A stretch of 57,620 nt of DNA from an uncultured Collinsella sp. (GTDB taxonomy: Bacteria > Actinomycetota > Coriobacteriia > Coriobacteriales > Coriobacteriaceae): contig UQNC01000007.1 of the NCBI GenBank assembly GCA_900542175.1, positions 1 through 57,620 on the forward strand, read 5' to 3'. Below the pieces are notes generated by a model. It ran no database searches. It saw only the letters and a program-made list of their open reading frames with translations, and was not told where the DNA came from. The translations under genes and the position numbers were made by a program. Each line of letters begins with the position of its first letter. Positions within the stretch are counted from its first letter, which is position 1. This document shows, piece after piece, positions 31,628 to 40,016 of the stretch.

Positions 31628-32383
31628 GTGAACGTGCTGGAGGTTTCCTCCCTTTGGAAGACGTACGAGGGCGCTTCGCCTTACACCGCGCTGGAGGATG
31701 TAAGCCTCAATGTCGCCAAAGGCGAGTTCGTGGGGATAATGGGCCCTTCGGGCAGCGGAAAAAGCACGCTGCTCAACGTGGTTTCGACCGTTGACCAGCC
31801 GTCGCGCGGCACGGTGCGGGTCGACGGGGTCGATCCTCACGGATTGGGAGATGAGAAACTCGCGGAATTCAGACGCCGGAAGATGGGTTTCGTGTTCCAG
31901 GATTTCAACCTGGTCCATACGCTCACGGTCGAGGAGAACATCATCCTCCCCCTCGCGCTCGACGGGTGGCCGGCGGAAAAATCGCGCGCTCGCGCACAGG
32001 AGCTCGCGCGCGACCTAGGCATCGCATCCATTCTCGGCAAGAGGACCCACGAGATATCGGGTGGCCAGGCGCAGCGCGTCGCGATCGCCCGCGCGGTGGC
32101 GGCAAACCCGTCGCTTTTGCTTGCCGACGAGCCAACGGGAAGTCTCGACTCCGCGTCGACGGGGCAGGTCATGCACCTTCTGTCGGACATGAACAGGGCA
32201 GGGGCGACGTTGCTCATGGTCACGCACGAGCCGCTGGTCGCGAGCTACTGCAGCAGGGTCCTGGTGCTTCAGGACGGCCGCATCTACCTCGAGATCAACC
32301 GCGGCGCTTCGCAGAAGGAGTTCCATCAGCGGATCATCGACGCGATGAACCAGCTCGGAGGTGTTGAGCATGACATTGCTTGA
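31628..32383 (+). CDS. ABC transporter ATP-binding protein, BceA/LolD type
   Basis: 251 residues from GTG with AAAGGAG 8 nt upstream. Walker A GPSGSGKST (39-47), Q-loop FVFQDFNLV, signature ISGGQAQRVAIARA, Walker B LLLADEPTGSLDS, switch His in MVTHEP. The MacB/LolD/BceA group couples ATP hydrolysis to FtsX-type permeases. The C-terminus (IYLEINRGASQKEFHQRIIDAM) matches the BceA tail type. It overlaps the permease start by 14 nt. Confidence 0.92.
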   Translation: MNVLEVSSLWKTYEGASPYTALEDVSLNVAKGEFVGIMGPSGSGKSTLLNVVSTVDQPSRGTVRVDGVDPHGLGDEKLAEFRRRKMGFVFQDFNLVHTLTVEENIILPLALDGWPAEKSRARAQELARDLGIASILGKRTHEISGGQAQRVAIARAVAANPSLLLADEPTGSLDSASTGQVMHLLSDMNRAGATLLMVTHEPLVASYCSRVLVLQDGRIYLEINRGASQKEFHQRIIDAMNQLGGVEHDIA

Positions 32384-34253
32384 CATCGCCAGGAACAATG
32401 TTCTGAGGTCTTGGAGGGACTACGCGCTTCATTTCGCCAATTCCGTTTTCGCGGTCACGGCTTTCTTCCTGTTCGTGTGCCTCGCCCTGCATCCCGAGAT
32501 GGGCAGGGCGGACGCAGAGAGCACGATCGGGATCATCTCTGCGTCGTCGGGTGCACTCGTCGCGGCGTTCTCGCTCGCCTTTATTGCGCATTCGGAGTCG
32601 TGCTTCCTGCGGGCTAGGAGCAGGCAGTTCGGCTTGATGGCGATGTCGGGCGCCTCGAAGAAGCAGTTGAGGAGGATCGTGCTCGCGGAGAACGTGATCA
32701 TCGGGCTGTCCGCGATTGTCGCGGGCATCGTCCTGGGAACCGCGTTCCTCAAGCTGTTCCTGATGGCCGCGGGCAGGGCCATGGGCGTCGTCGCGTTTGG
32801 TTTCTATCTGCCTGTAGCGCCCGCTATTGCGACCGTTGCGGCGTTTCTCGCTGTATTCTTCCTCTCCGGCCTCCTTGGGGCGAGGGGGCTGTCCAGGAAG
32901 AGCGTGGGGGAGTTGCTCGACGCCGATCGCATTGCGGAGGGGAAGCCCTCTGTGAAGGCGGCCGTTCTTACGGCTGTCGCATGCGCGATGCTTCTTGTTG
33001 CGGGGCTGGCCATGGGCCAAGGCGATGCGAGCATCGTATGGAGCTTCGCCCTCGTTCTGGGCGGCGTGGGCCTTCTTGCGTCGGGAACGTTCCTCGCGTT
33101 CTATCTTTGTTTCGCGGTGGGGCTCTCGAGGCGCAGATCGACAGGAGCGCATTACGAGGGGCTGTCCATGCTGAAGGCCGCCGCGTTTCAGGAGTCCCTG
33201 AAAGGGAACCTTCAGTCGATGACCGTCACCGCCGTGCTCTGCTCCCTCTCGTTCTTCGCGCTCGTCGGGCTTTTCACCCTGTCCGACGGGGCGCTCGAGA
33301 AGACGAAGGAGATAGTCCCGTATCCCGTCAGCTATATCGCGAGGGGCGACGACGTGCCCGTCTCTGACCATGTGGAGATGCTCGAGTCCGCCCTTGCGAA
33401 AAAGCCGGGACTCGTGGGGTCCGTCTTCGGATTCTCCTGGGCGGACGACGCGAGAAACGCAGTCATGAGCGAGAGATCCTACAACGAGTCCGCCGCCGTC
33501 GCGGGTCGCAATCAAATCTCCTTGGATTCCGGCGAGGCTCTTCTCCTTCCTGGTTCGAAGAGCTTCGATCCGAGCGGGGTTCCGGCGTCGGTCGAGAACG
33601 CCCTGGGGGACCTTGACGTGATGCGCGGGGAGGGGCTCGTCCTGCTCGACGGGTACGCGTCTTCGGTCACCGTACTCGACGACGCTGACTACGAAGCGGC
33701 GGGATTCGGCGGTGATGAGACGCAGGTGCATGCATACACCTACGAGGGATGGGAGTCCGATTCCGAGTTGACTGCGGCAATCGCTGACATCGTGGACTAC
33801 GCCAGGGAAGGCGCGGTTTCTCTGGTTCTCGCGAGGGGCTACTACGAGGCGGACCGCGTGCAGTTCAGCCTCATGCTGTACCTGGGGAGCATGCTGAGCG
33901 TGTCGTTCCTGCTCGCGTCCGCCAGCCTCGCCTACTCGCGCCTGAACGCGAGGGCGTTCGAGGAGGGCGTGCGCATGAGACCCGTCGTGAAGCTCGGGCT
34001 ATCGAGGAGGGGACTGGAGAAGGTGTGCCGGTCGGCATCGCTTCGGATTCTCGCCGTGCCCCTCGCGGTCGCGCTCGCGTACCTCTGGGTGGGCATCGCG
34101 GCGGTCGCCCTCTCCGCCGATGTCGAGATCATCGGTCCCGGTATCGGATTTACTTTGGTCGCGCTGGTCGCGGGCTTCGTCTGCTGCGCTCTCGCGACGA
34201 CCTCCTACGCGTCGTCCGTTGCGAATGCCGCATTCGGAGCGAAGGCGCGTTAG
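32370..34253 (+). CDS. FtsX-like ABC transporter permease, BceB-like
   Basis: 627 residues from ATG 32370 (GGAGG 8 nt upstream). About ten TM segments. The N-terminal LDIARNNVLRSWRDYALHF and four early TM (20-290) are followed by a soluble extracellular domain of about 200 residues (near 315-505). Three C-terminal TM follow (SLMLYLGSMLSVSFLLASASLAY and later). The layout matches BceB/YxdM-type permeases that detect or detach cell-wall-bound peptides. Arg codon use is AGG-rich. The end is 104 bp before the lipoprotein gene. Confidence 0.9.
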   Translation: MTLLDIARNNVLRSWRDYALHFANSVFAVTAFFLFVCLALHPEMGRADAESTIGIISASSGALVAAFSLAFIAHSESCFLRARSRQFGLMAMSGASKKQLRRIVLAENVIIGLSAIVAGIVLGTAFLKLFLMAAGRAMGVVAFGFYLPVAPAIATVAAFLAVFFLSGLLGARGLSRKSVGELLDADRIAEGKPSVKAAVLTAVACAMLLVAGLAMGQGDASIVWSFALVLGGVGLLASGTFLAFYLCFAVGLSRRRSTGAHYEGLSMLKAAAFQESLKGNLQSMTVTAVLCSLSFFALVGLFTLSDGALEKTKEIVPYPVSYIARGDDVPVSDHVEMLESALAKKPGLVGSVFGFSWADDARNAVMSERSYNESAAVAGRNQISLDSGEALLLPGSKSFDPSGVPASVENALGDLDVMRGEGLVLLDGYASSVTVLDDADYEAAGFGGDETQVHAYTYEGWESDSELTAAIADIVDYAREGAVSLVLARGYYEADRVQFSLMLYLGSMLSVSFLLASASLAYSRLNARAFEEGVRMRPVVKLGLSRRGLEKVCRSASLRILAVPLAVALAYLWVGIAAVALSADVEIIGPGIGFTLVALVAGFVCCALATTSYASSVANAAFGAKAR

Positions 34254-34357
34254 ACCGTCTTTGGTAGCTTTCTGAAGAAGGGACGCCTGCCGGTTTCTGG
34301 CTGTTCCTTCCATCCAAATCGATCAGTTGATAAGGAACCGGCAGATTGGAATAAACG

Positions 34358-34738
34358 ATGAAATTCAGGACGCTCATGTTTACATTGGCTGCATTCGCTT
34401 TAGCAGGTTCTTGCCTTTTGGTTGGTTGCGCTATCGCAAAATCGATTCCTTCGGAAAGGGAGAAACAGACGGTTGCGACGGCTAACCAAATCATTTCCGA
34501 AGAGTATGGCATTTCTTTTGATGCAAATGACTATAGTTATTCTGTAGGGGAGAAGACCTCGGAAGGAGACTATGTTCCCTTGGGGGATGCGAAAGAGGAC
34601 TCGAGATCCGCGGGGCGTATCATTTCCGTTTCCGCACTCAAGAAAAACGCGCCTGAGGAAAATGAGATGCACTCCTACTCTCTGGAATACTCCCTGCGGT
34701 CAAATCAAATCCTGCATGTCAGCGTGAAATTTGGCTGA
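34358..34738 (+). CDS. Small lipoprotein of unknown function
   Basis: 126 residues. Signal peptide MKFRTLMFTLAAFALAGSC with lipobox LVGC (Cys24) predicts a lipid-anchored surface protein. The mature part is hydrophilic, with the segment ANQIISEEYGISFDANDYSYSVG and a beta-rich C-terminus. No family recognised. The base composition is much more AT-rich than the neighbours. Its place directly after the Bce-like permease suggests it belongs to the same acquired block. Confidence 0.75.
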   Translation: MKFRTLMFTLAAFALAGSCLLVGCAIAKSIPSEREKQTVATANQIISEEYGISFDANDYSYSVGEKTSEGDYVPLGDAKEDSRSAGRIISVSALKKNAPEENEMHSYSLEYSLRSNQILHVSVKFG

Positions 34739-34806
34739 GATGGATCTGCTCCGACGAAACGATTGCGCTCACAAGTGAATCGAGGCAATCAGAGCGGGGA
34801 GCTAAT

Positions 34807-34938
34807 ATGACAATTACCGGTATATGTGATTCGGTATACGAATATCGCTTTGCTAGGAGAAGGGGATGCCTGCACACGGCATCCCCTTTGCAATCTGTGA
34901 ACTCTCTGATTGAAAACAAAGAAGATTTCCTGATCTGA
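34807..34938 (+). CDS. Possible 43-aa peptide or gene remnant
   Basis: An ATG with GGGGAG 6 nt upstream opens a 43-codon frame (MTITGICDSVYEYRFARR...). A hairpin at 34860-34889 lies inside it, so it may be a spurious frame or the start of a deleted gene. I do not recognise it. Confidence 0.2.
   Translation: MTITGICDSVYEYRFARRRGCLHTASPLQSVNSLIENKEDFLI
34860..34890 (+). terminator. Terminator at right end of the Bce-like block
   Basis: AAGGGGATGCC / GGCATCCCCTT with a 7-nt loop, then TTGC. It ends about 150 bp after the lipoprotein gene. Confidence 0.6.
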
Positions 34939-34986
34939 GCAAGTACCGTCCTCGCCTGCTTCCTCACGAAAGAGCAGGCGAGCGGC

Positions 34987-35115
34987 CTAACCGAAACCCG
35001 CAGGAGGATGGCGGAGGATTACGGCCCGGCGAGCCATGCGGACCCTGCTGTAGAAGCATTCGATGTACTCGAATATCCCTAGCGTCGCCCGCCCCCTGGC
35101 CTCGAACGTGCGCGC
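34987..35115 (-). pseudogene. IS3-family transposase C-terminal remnant
   Basis: About 40 codons on the minus strand read TFEARGRATLGIFEYIECFY then SRVR, which is the conserved end of IS3-family OrfB (FEYIE.FYNR.R.H). After RVRM the expected HSALGY is scrambled (ARRAVILRHPPAGFG), so a frameshift or substitutions have damaged it. No upstream DDE domain remains. It lies between the Bce-like block and larA and probably marks an old rearrangement point. The rest of the gap to larA (35116-35294) shows nothing further that I can name. Confidence 0.6.
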
Positions 35116-35294
35116 GTGCGCGCACTCGGCTTTATGAGCGACTCCAGTTCCCTTTGGGGTGGCGGCCGTTTTGTTGCGGGTCAAATATGAACGTTGTGTT
35201 AATGAGTCGGTGGACGGCGGTGTTTTTCGGTGAGCGGCGTATCCTTCCAACGGTTTATCTAGTGTGTCAGTTGAAAGGAAGAGGGTGCTCGTCA

Positions 35295-36572
35295 TTGTTT
35301 GAATGTGAACTGCCGTTTGACCACAAGACGTTGCATCTGGAGCTCGAGGATAAGAACTTCGCGGGTGTGATGGAAGGTCATCAAAACGAGTTTAAGACCA
35401 CGAAATCGCAGGAAGAGCTGGTAGAGGAGTCGCTTGCCAACCCTTATGGCTCGCCTTCGCTCGAGGAGCTTTGTGCTGGCAAAAAGGATATCGTCATCAT
35501 TAGCTCCGACCATACGCGTCCCGTTCCCTCGCGTGTGACGATGCCTATTCTGCTGCATCACATCCATTCCGCTGCGCCCGAGGCTCGTGTGCGTATTTTG
35601 GTTGCTACGGGTATGCACCGTCCGTCGACGCACGAGGAGCTCGTCAACAAGTATGGCGAGGAGATCGTTGCCAACGAGGAAATCGTTATGCACGTCGCGA
35701 CTGACGACAGTATGATGAAAAAGATCGGCACCCTGCCTTCTGGTGGCGAGTGCATCATCAACAAGATTGCCGCCGATTGCGATCTGTTGCTTGCCGAGGG
35801 CTTTATTGAGCCGCACTTCTTTGCCGGTTTCTCCGGCAGCCGCAAGTCCGTGCTGCCCGGCGTCGCCAGCTACAAGACTATCATGTACAACCACAACGGC
35901 CAGTTTGTGAATGATTCCCACTCGCGTGCCGGCAACCTGTGCCATAACCACGTGAGCGAGGACATGTTTGCCGCTGCCGAGATGGCTCACCTTGCCTTTG
36001 TGCTCAACGTGGTGCTCAACGGCAAGCACGAGGTCATCGGCTCCTTCGCCGGCGACATCCACAAGGCACACGAGGCTGGCTGCGAGTTCGTAAAGAGCCT
36101 TGCCGGCGTTGAGCCCGTCGAGTGCGAGATTGCCATCACCACCAACGGCGGCTACCCGCTCGACCAGAACATCTACCAGGCCGTGAAGGGCATGTGCGCT
36201 GCCGAGGCCACGCTTCCCGAGGGCGGCGTGATCATCGATGTCGCCGGTTGCGCCGACGGTCACGGTGGCGAGGGCTTCTATCACAACATCGCCGACAACG
36301 ATCCGGCAGAGTTTGAGCGCGCCTGCATCGACCGTCCTAAGGACGAGACCCTGCCCGACCAGTGGACGAGTCAGATCTTTGCCCGCATCCTGGCGCATCA
36401 CCCCGTGATCATGGTCACCGACCTGTGCGATCACCAGATGATCAAGGATATGCACATGACGCCGGTCAACACCCTCGAGGAGGCGCTCAAGCTCGCCTTT
36501 GAGATGAAGGGTGCCGATGCCAAGGTTGCCGTCATTCCCGATGGCCTGGGCGTTGTCGTCGCGCAGCACTAG
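35295..36572 (+). CDS. larA: Nickel-dependent lactate racemase
   Basis: 425 residues from TTG 35295, chosen because GAAAGGAAGAGGG precedes it and the length equals Lactobacillus plantarum LarA (424). Interconverts L- and D-lactate using the nickel-pincer nucleotide cofactor. Highly conserved blocks: IVIISSDHTRPVPS, ATGMHRPSTHEELVNKYG, EGFIEPHFFAGFSGSRKSVLPG, then ASYKTIM with the cofactor-linking Lys, and TNGGYPLDQNIYQAVKGM. The cofactor genes larB and larC are nearby on the other strand. An aquaporin gene follows by 49 bp, as larD does in Lactobacillus. Confidence 0.94.
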   Translation: MFECELPFDHKTLHLELEDKNFAGVMEGHQNEFKTTKSQEELVEESLANPYGSPSLEELCAGKKDIVIISSDHTRPVPSRVTMPILLHHIHSAAPEARVRILVATGMHRPSTHEELVNKYGEEIVANEEIVMHVATDDSMMKKIGTLPSGGECIINKIAADCDLLLAEGFIEPHFFAGFSGSRKSVLPGVASYKTIMYNHNGQFVNDSHSRAGNLCHNHVSEDMFAAAEMAHLAFVLNVVLNGKHEVIGSFAGDIHKAHEAGCEFVKSLAGVEPVECEIAITTNGGYPLDQNIYQAVKGMCAAEATLPEGGVIIDVAGCADGHGGEGFYHNIADNDPAEFERACIDRPKDETLPDQWTSQIFARILAHHPVIMVTDLCDHQMIKDMHMTPVNTLEEALKLAFEMKGADAKVAVIPDGLGVVVAQH

Positions 36573-36621
36573 TACGCGGCCTAAACGAATCGTTTATAAC
36601 CGACAAGAAAGATAAGGTTTT

Positions 36622-37353
36622 ATGCTTACCAAACTCCTCTGCGAATTCGGCGCAACGGCCCTCATGATCATCTTTGGCGTGGGCGTGCACTGCGATACCG
36701 TGCTCAAGGGCACTAAGTATCAGGGCTCCGGCCATATGTTTGCCATCACCACCTGGTCTTTTGGCATCTCGGTCTGCCTGTTTGTCTTTGGCGGCGCCGT
36801 GTGCATGAACCCGGCTATGGTGCTTGCCCAGTGCATCGTAGGCCTGGTGCCGTGGAGCAGCTGCATCCCCTTCATGATTGCCGATATGCTCGGCGGCTTT
36901 GTGGGCGCCGTAATCGCTTGGCTTATGTATGCCGATGAGTTCAAGGCTTCCGAGGGCGTCGTCGACCCCATTGCCCAGCGCAACATCTTCTCGACCAACC
37001 CCACCACCGAGGGCACCAACTATGCCCGCAACTTCTTCTGCGAGGCTATCTGCACCTTCGTGTTCATCAGCGCCATCCTTGCTGCCGCTAGCCGCGCCGG
37101 CGAGAACGTTCTGATGCTCGCCATCTGCGTCGGCCTGATCGTTTGGGCTGTTGGCATGGGCATGGGCGGCATCACCGGCTTCGCCATGAACCAGGCTCGT
37201 GACCTTGGTCCTCGTATGGCCTATCAGGTGCTGCCGATCAAGAACAAGGCTGACAACAACTGGAAGTACGGCCTGCTTGTTCCTGGCATCGCTCCGTTTA
37301 TCGGTGCCGCTCTGGCCGCACTGTTTGTGCACGGTTTCTTGGGCATGTTCTAG
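36622..37353 (+). CDS. MIP-family channel (aquaglyceroporin/lactate channel-like)
   Basis: 243 residues, six TM segments. The first pore motif is intact (CMNPAMVLAQ). The second, normally NPARD, reads NQARDLGPR, so the second pore Pro is replaced by Gln. In L. plantarum the gene next to larA is the lactic-acid aquaporin LarD, so lactate passage is a reasonable guess; glycerol or water cannot be excluded. RBS region is weak (AAGATAAGG). Confidence 0.88.
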   Translation: MLTKLLCEFGATALMIIFGVGVHCDTVLKGTKYQGSGHMFAITTWSFGISVCLFVFGGAVCMNPAMVLAQCIVGLVPWSSCIPFMIADMLGGFVGAVIAWLMYADEFKASEGVVDPIAQRNIFSTNPTTEGTNYARNFFCEAICTFVFISAILAAASRAGENVLMLAICVGLIVWAVGMGMGGITGFAMNQARDLGPRMAYQVLPIKNKADNNWKYGLLVPGIAPFIGAALAALFVHGFLGMF

Positions 37354-37374
37354 TCCAAGGCTACATAGTTGTCC

Positions 37375-37499
37375 GCTGGCCGCATGGGGTAACTTCCCAG
37401 CGCGTCCTCGGACATGCAAAAAGGCTCGCTGCGCACTTCGTGCGGCGAGCCTTTTTGCGTCCTGCGGAATGCGCTGGGAAGTTACCCCATGCGGCCAGC
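37375..37499. repeat. Composite palindrome, family II (right copy)
   Basis: Outer arms of 29 nt (37375-37403/37471-37499) are perfectly complementary. Inside: GTCCTCGGACAT, a 14-bp stem (37416-37429/37445-37458) with A5 and T5 at its foot, apex TGCGCACTTCGTGCG and GTCCTGCGGAAT. It sits between convergent genes and should terminate both. Core shared with 29430-29556, arms unrelated. From 37500 to 37655 I see no feature beyond a G-rich stretch. Confidence 0.75.
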
Positions 37500-37655
37500 T
37501 GCGGGATCTTAGTCGCGTTGGAACAAGCAACCCAACATATATATCTGAATTTGGATGGGAGGGGCTTGTTGCTGCTGGGGGCGTTGAAGTGCGAGTGACG
37601 CTTTGGGATGCGTGGCGGCCTGGGTTGGGGCGATGCTTTGGGATGAGTTTCTTAC

Positions 37656-38195
37656 TTAGTTGAAGAGGGGTTTTATGGCTGATAGGTAGTCTTTGGCTAC
37701 GTCCTCTTTTGGGGCTTGGAAGTTGTGCCAGGCCCACCATTGGACCATTCCTACGAAGCTTGAGGCTATGTGGTGTAGCAGGAAGCTTCGGTCCATGGTG
37801 GCGGCGGGACCGTTTGGGTCGGTAGGGACGGTTTCGGCTGCTCGTGACATGATGGTCTTGCGTAGGCAGTCGGCGAAGACGCGTGAGCCGGCGCCGGCTA
37901 CGAGGGCTCGAACGCCCTGACGGCGCTCCCAGAGGTTGTTGAGGATATGCTCGACCTGCACGAATGGGTCGTCGAGCGGTGTGCCATCGTCGTCGAGGGC
38001 GTGGGTGCAGATGTCGCTCACGAGCTCGGACAGCAGGTCGTCTTTGCTCTTAAAGAGGCCGTAGAATGTCGCGCGGCCTACGTGAGCGCGCGCGATGATG
38101 TCGCCGACGGTGATCTTGCCGTAGTCCTCTTCGCGCAGCAGCTCGGAGAACGCCGCGACGATCGCGGCGCGGCTTTTGGCCTTGCGGGCATCCAT
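37656..38195 (-). CDS. TetR/AcrR-family transcriptional regulator
   Basis: 179 residues. N-terminal HTH: ITVGDIIARAHVGRATFYGLFKSKDDLL (about 27-55), the standard TetR DNA-binding helices. The ligand-binding C-terminal domain is not similar to a family I know. The ATG lies 2 nt after the larC stop, so it is co-transcribed with larB-larC. A role in regulating the lar genes through the inverted repeat upstream of larB is plausible (inference). Confidence 0.88.
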   Translation of the reverse strand: MDARKAKSRAAIVAAFSELLREEDYGKITVGDIIARAHVGRATFYGLFKSKDDLLSELVSDICTHALDDDGTPLDDPFVQVEHILNNLWERRQGVRALVAGAGSRVFADCLRKTIMSRAAETVPTDPNGPAATMDRSFLLHHIASSFVGMVQWWAWHNFQAPKEDVAKDYLSAIKPLFN

Positions 38196-38197
38196 GG

Positions 38198-39109
38198 CTA
38201 TGCGTCCGCGTCAACGAGCAGACAGCGGAGCGTCCCGGAGCAGCCCTCGTAGGGGCGCTTGCCGGCGCCGTAGCCGACGGCTTCGATGCGGTAGCGTGAG
38301 GGCAGTTGGTCGGACGTGCGCAGAGCAGTGACGATGGCGGCGCCCGTGGGCGTCACGAGCTCGCCGGCGACCGGTGCAGGCGTGAGGGCGATATTGCCCG
38401 CCTGGCACAGGTTGACGACAGCGGGGACGGGAATGGGCATGAGGCCGTGGGCGCAGCGAATGGTGCCGTGGCCCTCGGAAAGCGACTCGACCACGATGTC
38501 CTCAATACCCAGGTCGTCGAGGCAGATGGCGACAGAGCAGACGTCGACAATGGAGTCGACGGCGCCCACCTCGTGAAACAGGACGGTGTCGGGCGTTTTG
38601 CCGTGAGCCTTGGCCTCGGCAGCAGCGAGTACGGAAAAAATGGCAAGGGCGCGACGCTTGGCGCCATCGCTTAGCTGTGAGCCGTCGATGATGGCGGTGA
38701 CGTCCGCCAAAGAACGGTGGTGGTGGGCGTGATGGTGACCCTCGTGGCCATGACCGTGGCCCTCATGGTCATGCTCGTGGCAGTGCTCGTGTTCGTGCCC
38801 GCCATGATCATGATGGTGGTGCTCATGCTCGTGTGTGTGCTCGGCAGCTGCTTCGTTGCCGTAGAGCCAGGCCATGTCGTGGTCGTGGTTCTCGAGCTCC
38901 TCTGCCAGCTGAACGTCAAAGTCGCAGGCGTCGATGCCATGCTTGTTTACGCGGGTGACGGCAATCTCAAAGCCGCCGACCGGCAGCGTGGCGAGCTGTT
39001 CGCGCAGGTGCTCCTCGCTGGCGCCCAGGTCGAGCAGGGCTGCGACGGTCATGTCGCCGCTGATGCCCGAGGTGCCGTCGATGATAAGCGTGTGCTGATG
39101 GTTGGACAT
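38198..39109 (-). CDS. larC: Nickel-insertion protein LarC, N-terminal (LarC1-type) form only
   Basis: 303 residues. LarC builds the nickel-pincer cofactor by inserting nickel. The N-terminal domain is clear: DGTSGISGDMTVAALLDLGA, VLFHEVGAVDSIVDV, GTIRCAHGLMPIPVPAV, PTGAAIVTAL, VGYGAGKRPYEG. A His-rich loop at 91-131 holds 23 His in 41 residues, probably a metal store. The protein stops after GTLRCLLVDADA, where full LarC (about 400 aa) continues with the LarC2 domain. The tetR ATG follows 2 nt later, so no LarC2 frame remains. Confidence 0.9.
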   Translation of the reverse strand: MSNHQHTLIIDGTSGISGDMTVAALLDLGASEEHLREQLATLPVGGFEIAVTRVNKHGIDACDFDVQLAEELENHDHDMAWLYGNEAAAEHTHEHEHHHHDHGGHEHEHCHEHDHEGHGHGHEGHHHAHHHRSLADVTAIIDGSQLSDGAKRRALAIFSVLAAAEAKAHGKTPDTVLFHEVGAVDSIVDVCSVAICLDDLGIEDIVVESLSEGHGTIRCAHGLMPIPVPAVVNLCQAGNIALTPAPVAGELVTPTGAAIVTALRTSDQLPSRYRIEAVGYGAGKRPYEGCSGTLRCLLVDADA

Positions 39110-39119
39110 AGAATGCTCC

Positions 39120-39902
39120 TTAACGGGCGCGGGATGTACCGGCGCTCAAATGATTGATAAGACTTGCCTGGTAGGCGGCGCCGAAGCCATTGTCGATGTT
39201 GACGACTGAAACGCCGCTGGCGCAGGAGTTGAGCATGGCGAGCAGTGCGGCCACGCCGCCAAAGCTCGCGCCGTAGCCCACGCTGGTGGGGACGGCGATG
39301 ACCGGACAGCTCACAAGACCGCCGATAACGCTCGCCAGGGCGCCTTCCATGCCGGCGATGGCGATGACCACCTGCGCCTGGGCAAGTTCCTCAGCATGAG
39401 CGAGCAGGCGGTGCAGGCCGGCGACACCCACGTCGTAGAGGCGATCGACCTCGTTGCCGTAGAACTCGGCCGTCAGTGCCGCCTCTTCGGCGACGGGCAG
39501 GTCGCTCGTGCCGGCGCAGGCGACGACGATGTGTCCGTTGCCGGTGGGGGAGGGCTTGCCACCCACCAGGGCGAGCTGGGCGTCCGGGATATATCCCAGG
39601 TCGATGTCGTTGCCAAGAAGCTCCGTGGTGCGTGCGGCTTTTTCGGCATCCAAGCGTGTGACTAGGATGCGCTCCTGGCCGGCATCGCGCAGCGCTTCGA
39701 TAATGGCGGCAATCTGCTCGGCGGTTTTACCGGCACCGTAGACAACCTCGCCGGCTCCCTGGCGCACTCCGCGCGAAAGATCGAGCTGCGCAAAGCCCAA
39801 ATCGGCGGTCGGAGCCGTCTGGATGCGCGTGAGGGCGTCGGCAGGGGTGACTGATCCGCCGGCAACGTCGCTCAGCAGCTGCTCAAGATCTCGCTTATCC
39901 AT
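39120..39902 (-). CDS. larB: Pyridinium carboxylase/hydrolase LarB
   Basis: 260 residues from ATG 39902 (AAGGGA upstream). LarB carboxylates and hydrolyses nicotinic acid adenine dinucleotide in the first step of nickel-pincer synthesis. It belongs to the AIR-carboxylase (PurE) fold: VVYGAGKTAEQ, VVACAGTSDLPVAEEA, YDVGVAGLHRLL, VIAIAGMEGALASVIGGL, VIAVPTSVGYGASFGGVAALLAMLNSCA-type active-site loop. It heads the larB-larC-tetR operon. larE is not in the window. Confidence 0.93.
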   Translation of the reverse strand: MDKRDLEQLLSDVAGGSVTPADALTRIQTAPTADLGFAQLDLSRGVRQGAGEVVYGAGKTAEQIAAIIEALRDAGQERILVTRLDAEKAARTTELLGNDIDLGYIPDAQLALVGGKPSPTGNGHIVVACAGTSDLPVAEEAALTAEFYGNEVDRLYDVGVAGLHRLLAHAEELAQAQVVIAIAGMEGALASVIGGLVSCPVIAVPTSVGYGASFGGVAALLAMLNSCASGVSVVNIDNGFGAAYQASLINHLSAGTSRAR

Positions 39903-39946
39903 ATATGTTCCCTTCGACGGCGCAAAGTCTAGCACTCAAAGGGTAT

Positions 39947-39980
39947 GTTTCCGAACACTAAGATAAAATTGTTCGGAAAC
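39947..39980. promoter_or_regulatory. Inverted repeat upstream of larB (probable operator)
   Basis: GTTTCCGAACA / TGTTCGGAAAC, 11 bp perfect, spaced by 12 bp. On the minus strand TATCTTA inside the spacer could be a -10. Binding by the adjacent TetR regulator is inferred. Confidence 0.5.
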
Positions 39981-40016
39981 TATAGGACGGACTGATTCAA
40001 TTGTTAGACGGATCGG

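Noticed and set aside
38717..39157. Hydrophobic plus-strand frame opposite larC
   Set aside because: It is the reverse complement of the His-rich loop (CAY codons read as Val/Met), not a real membrane protein.
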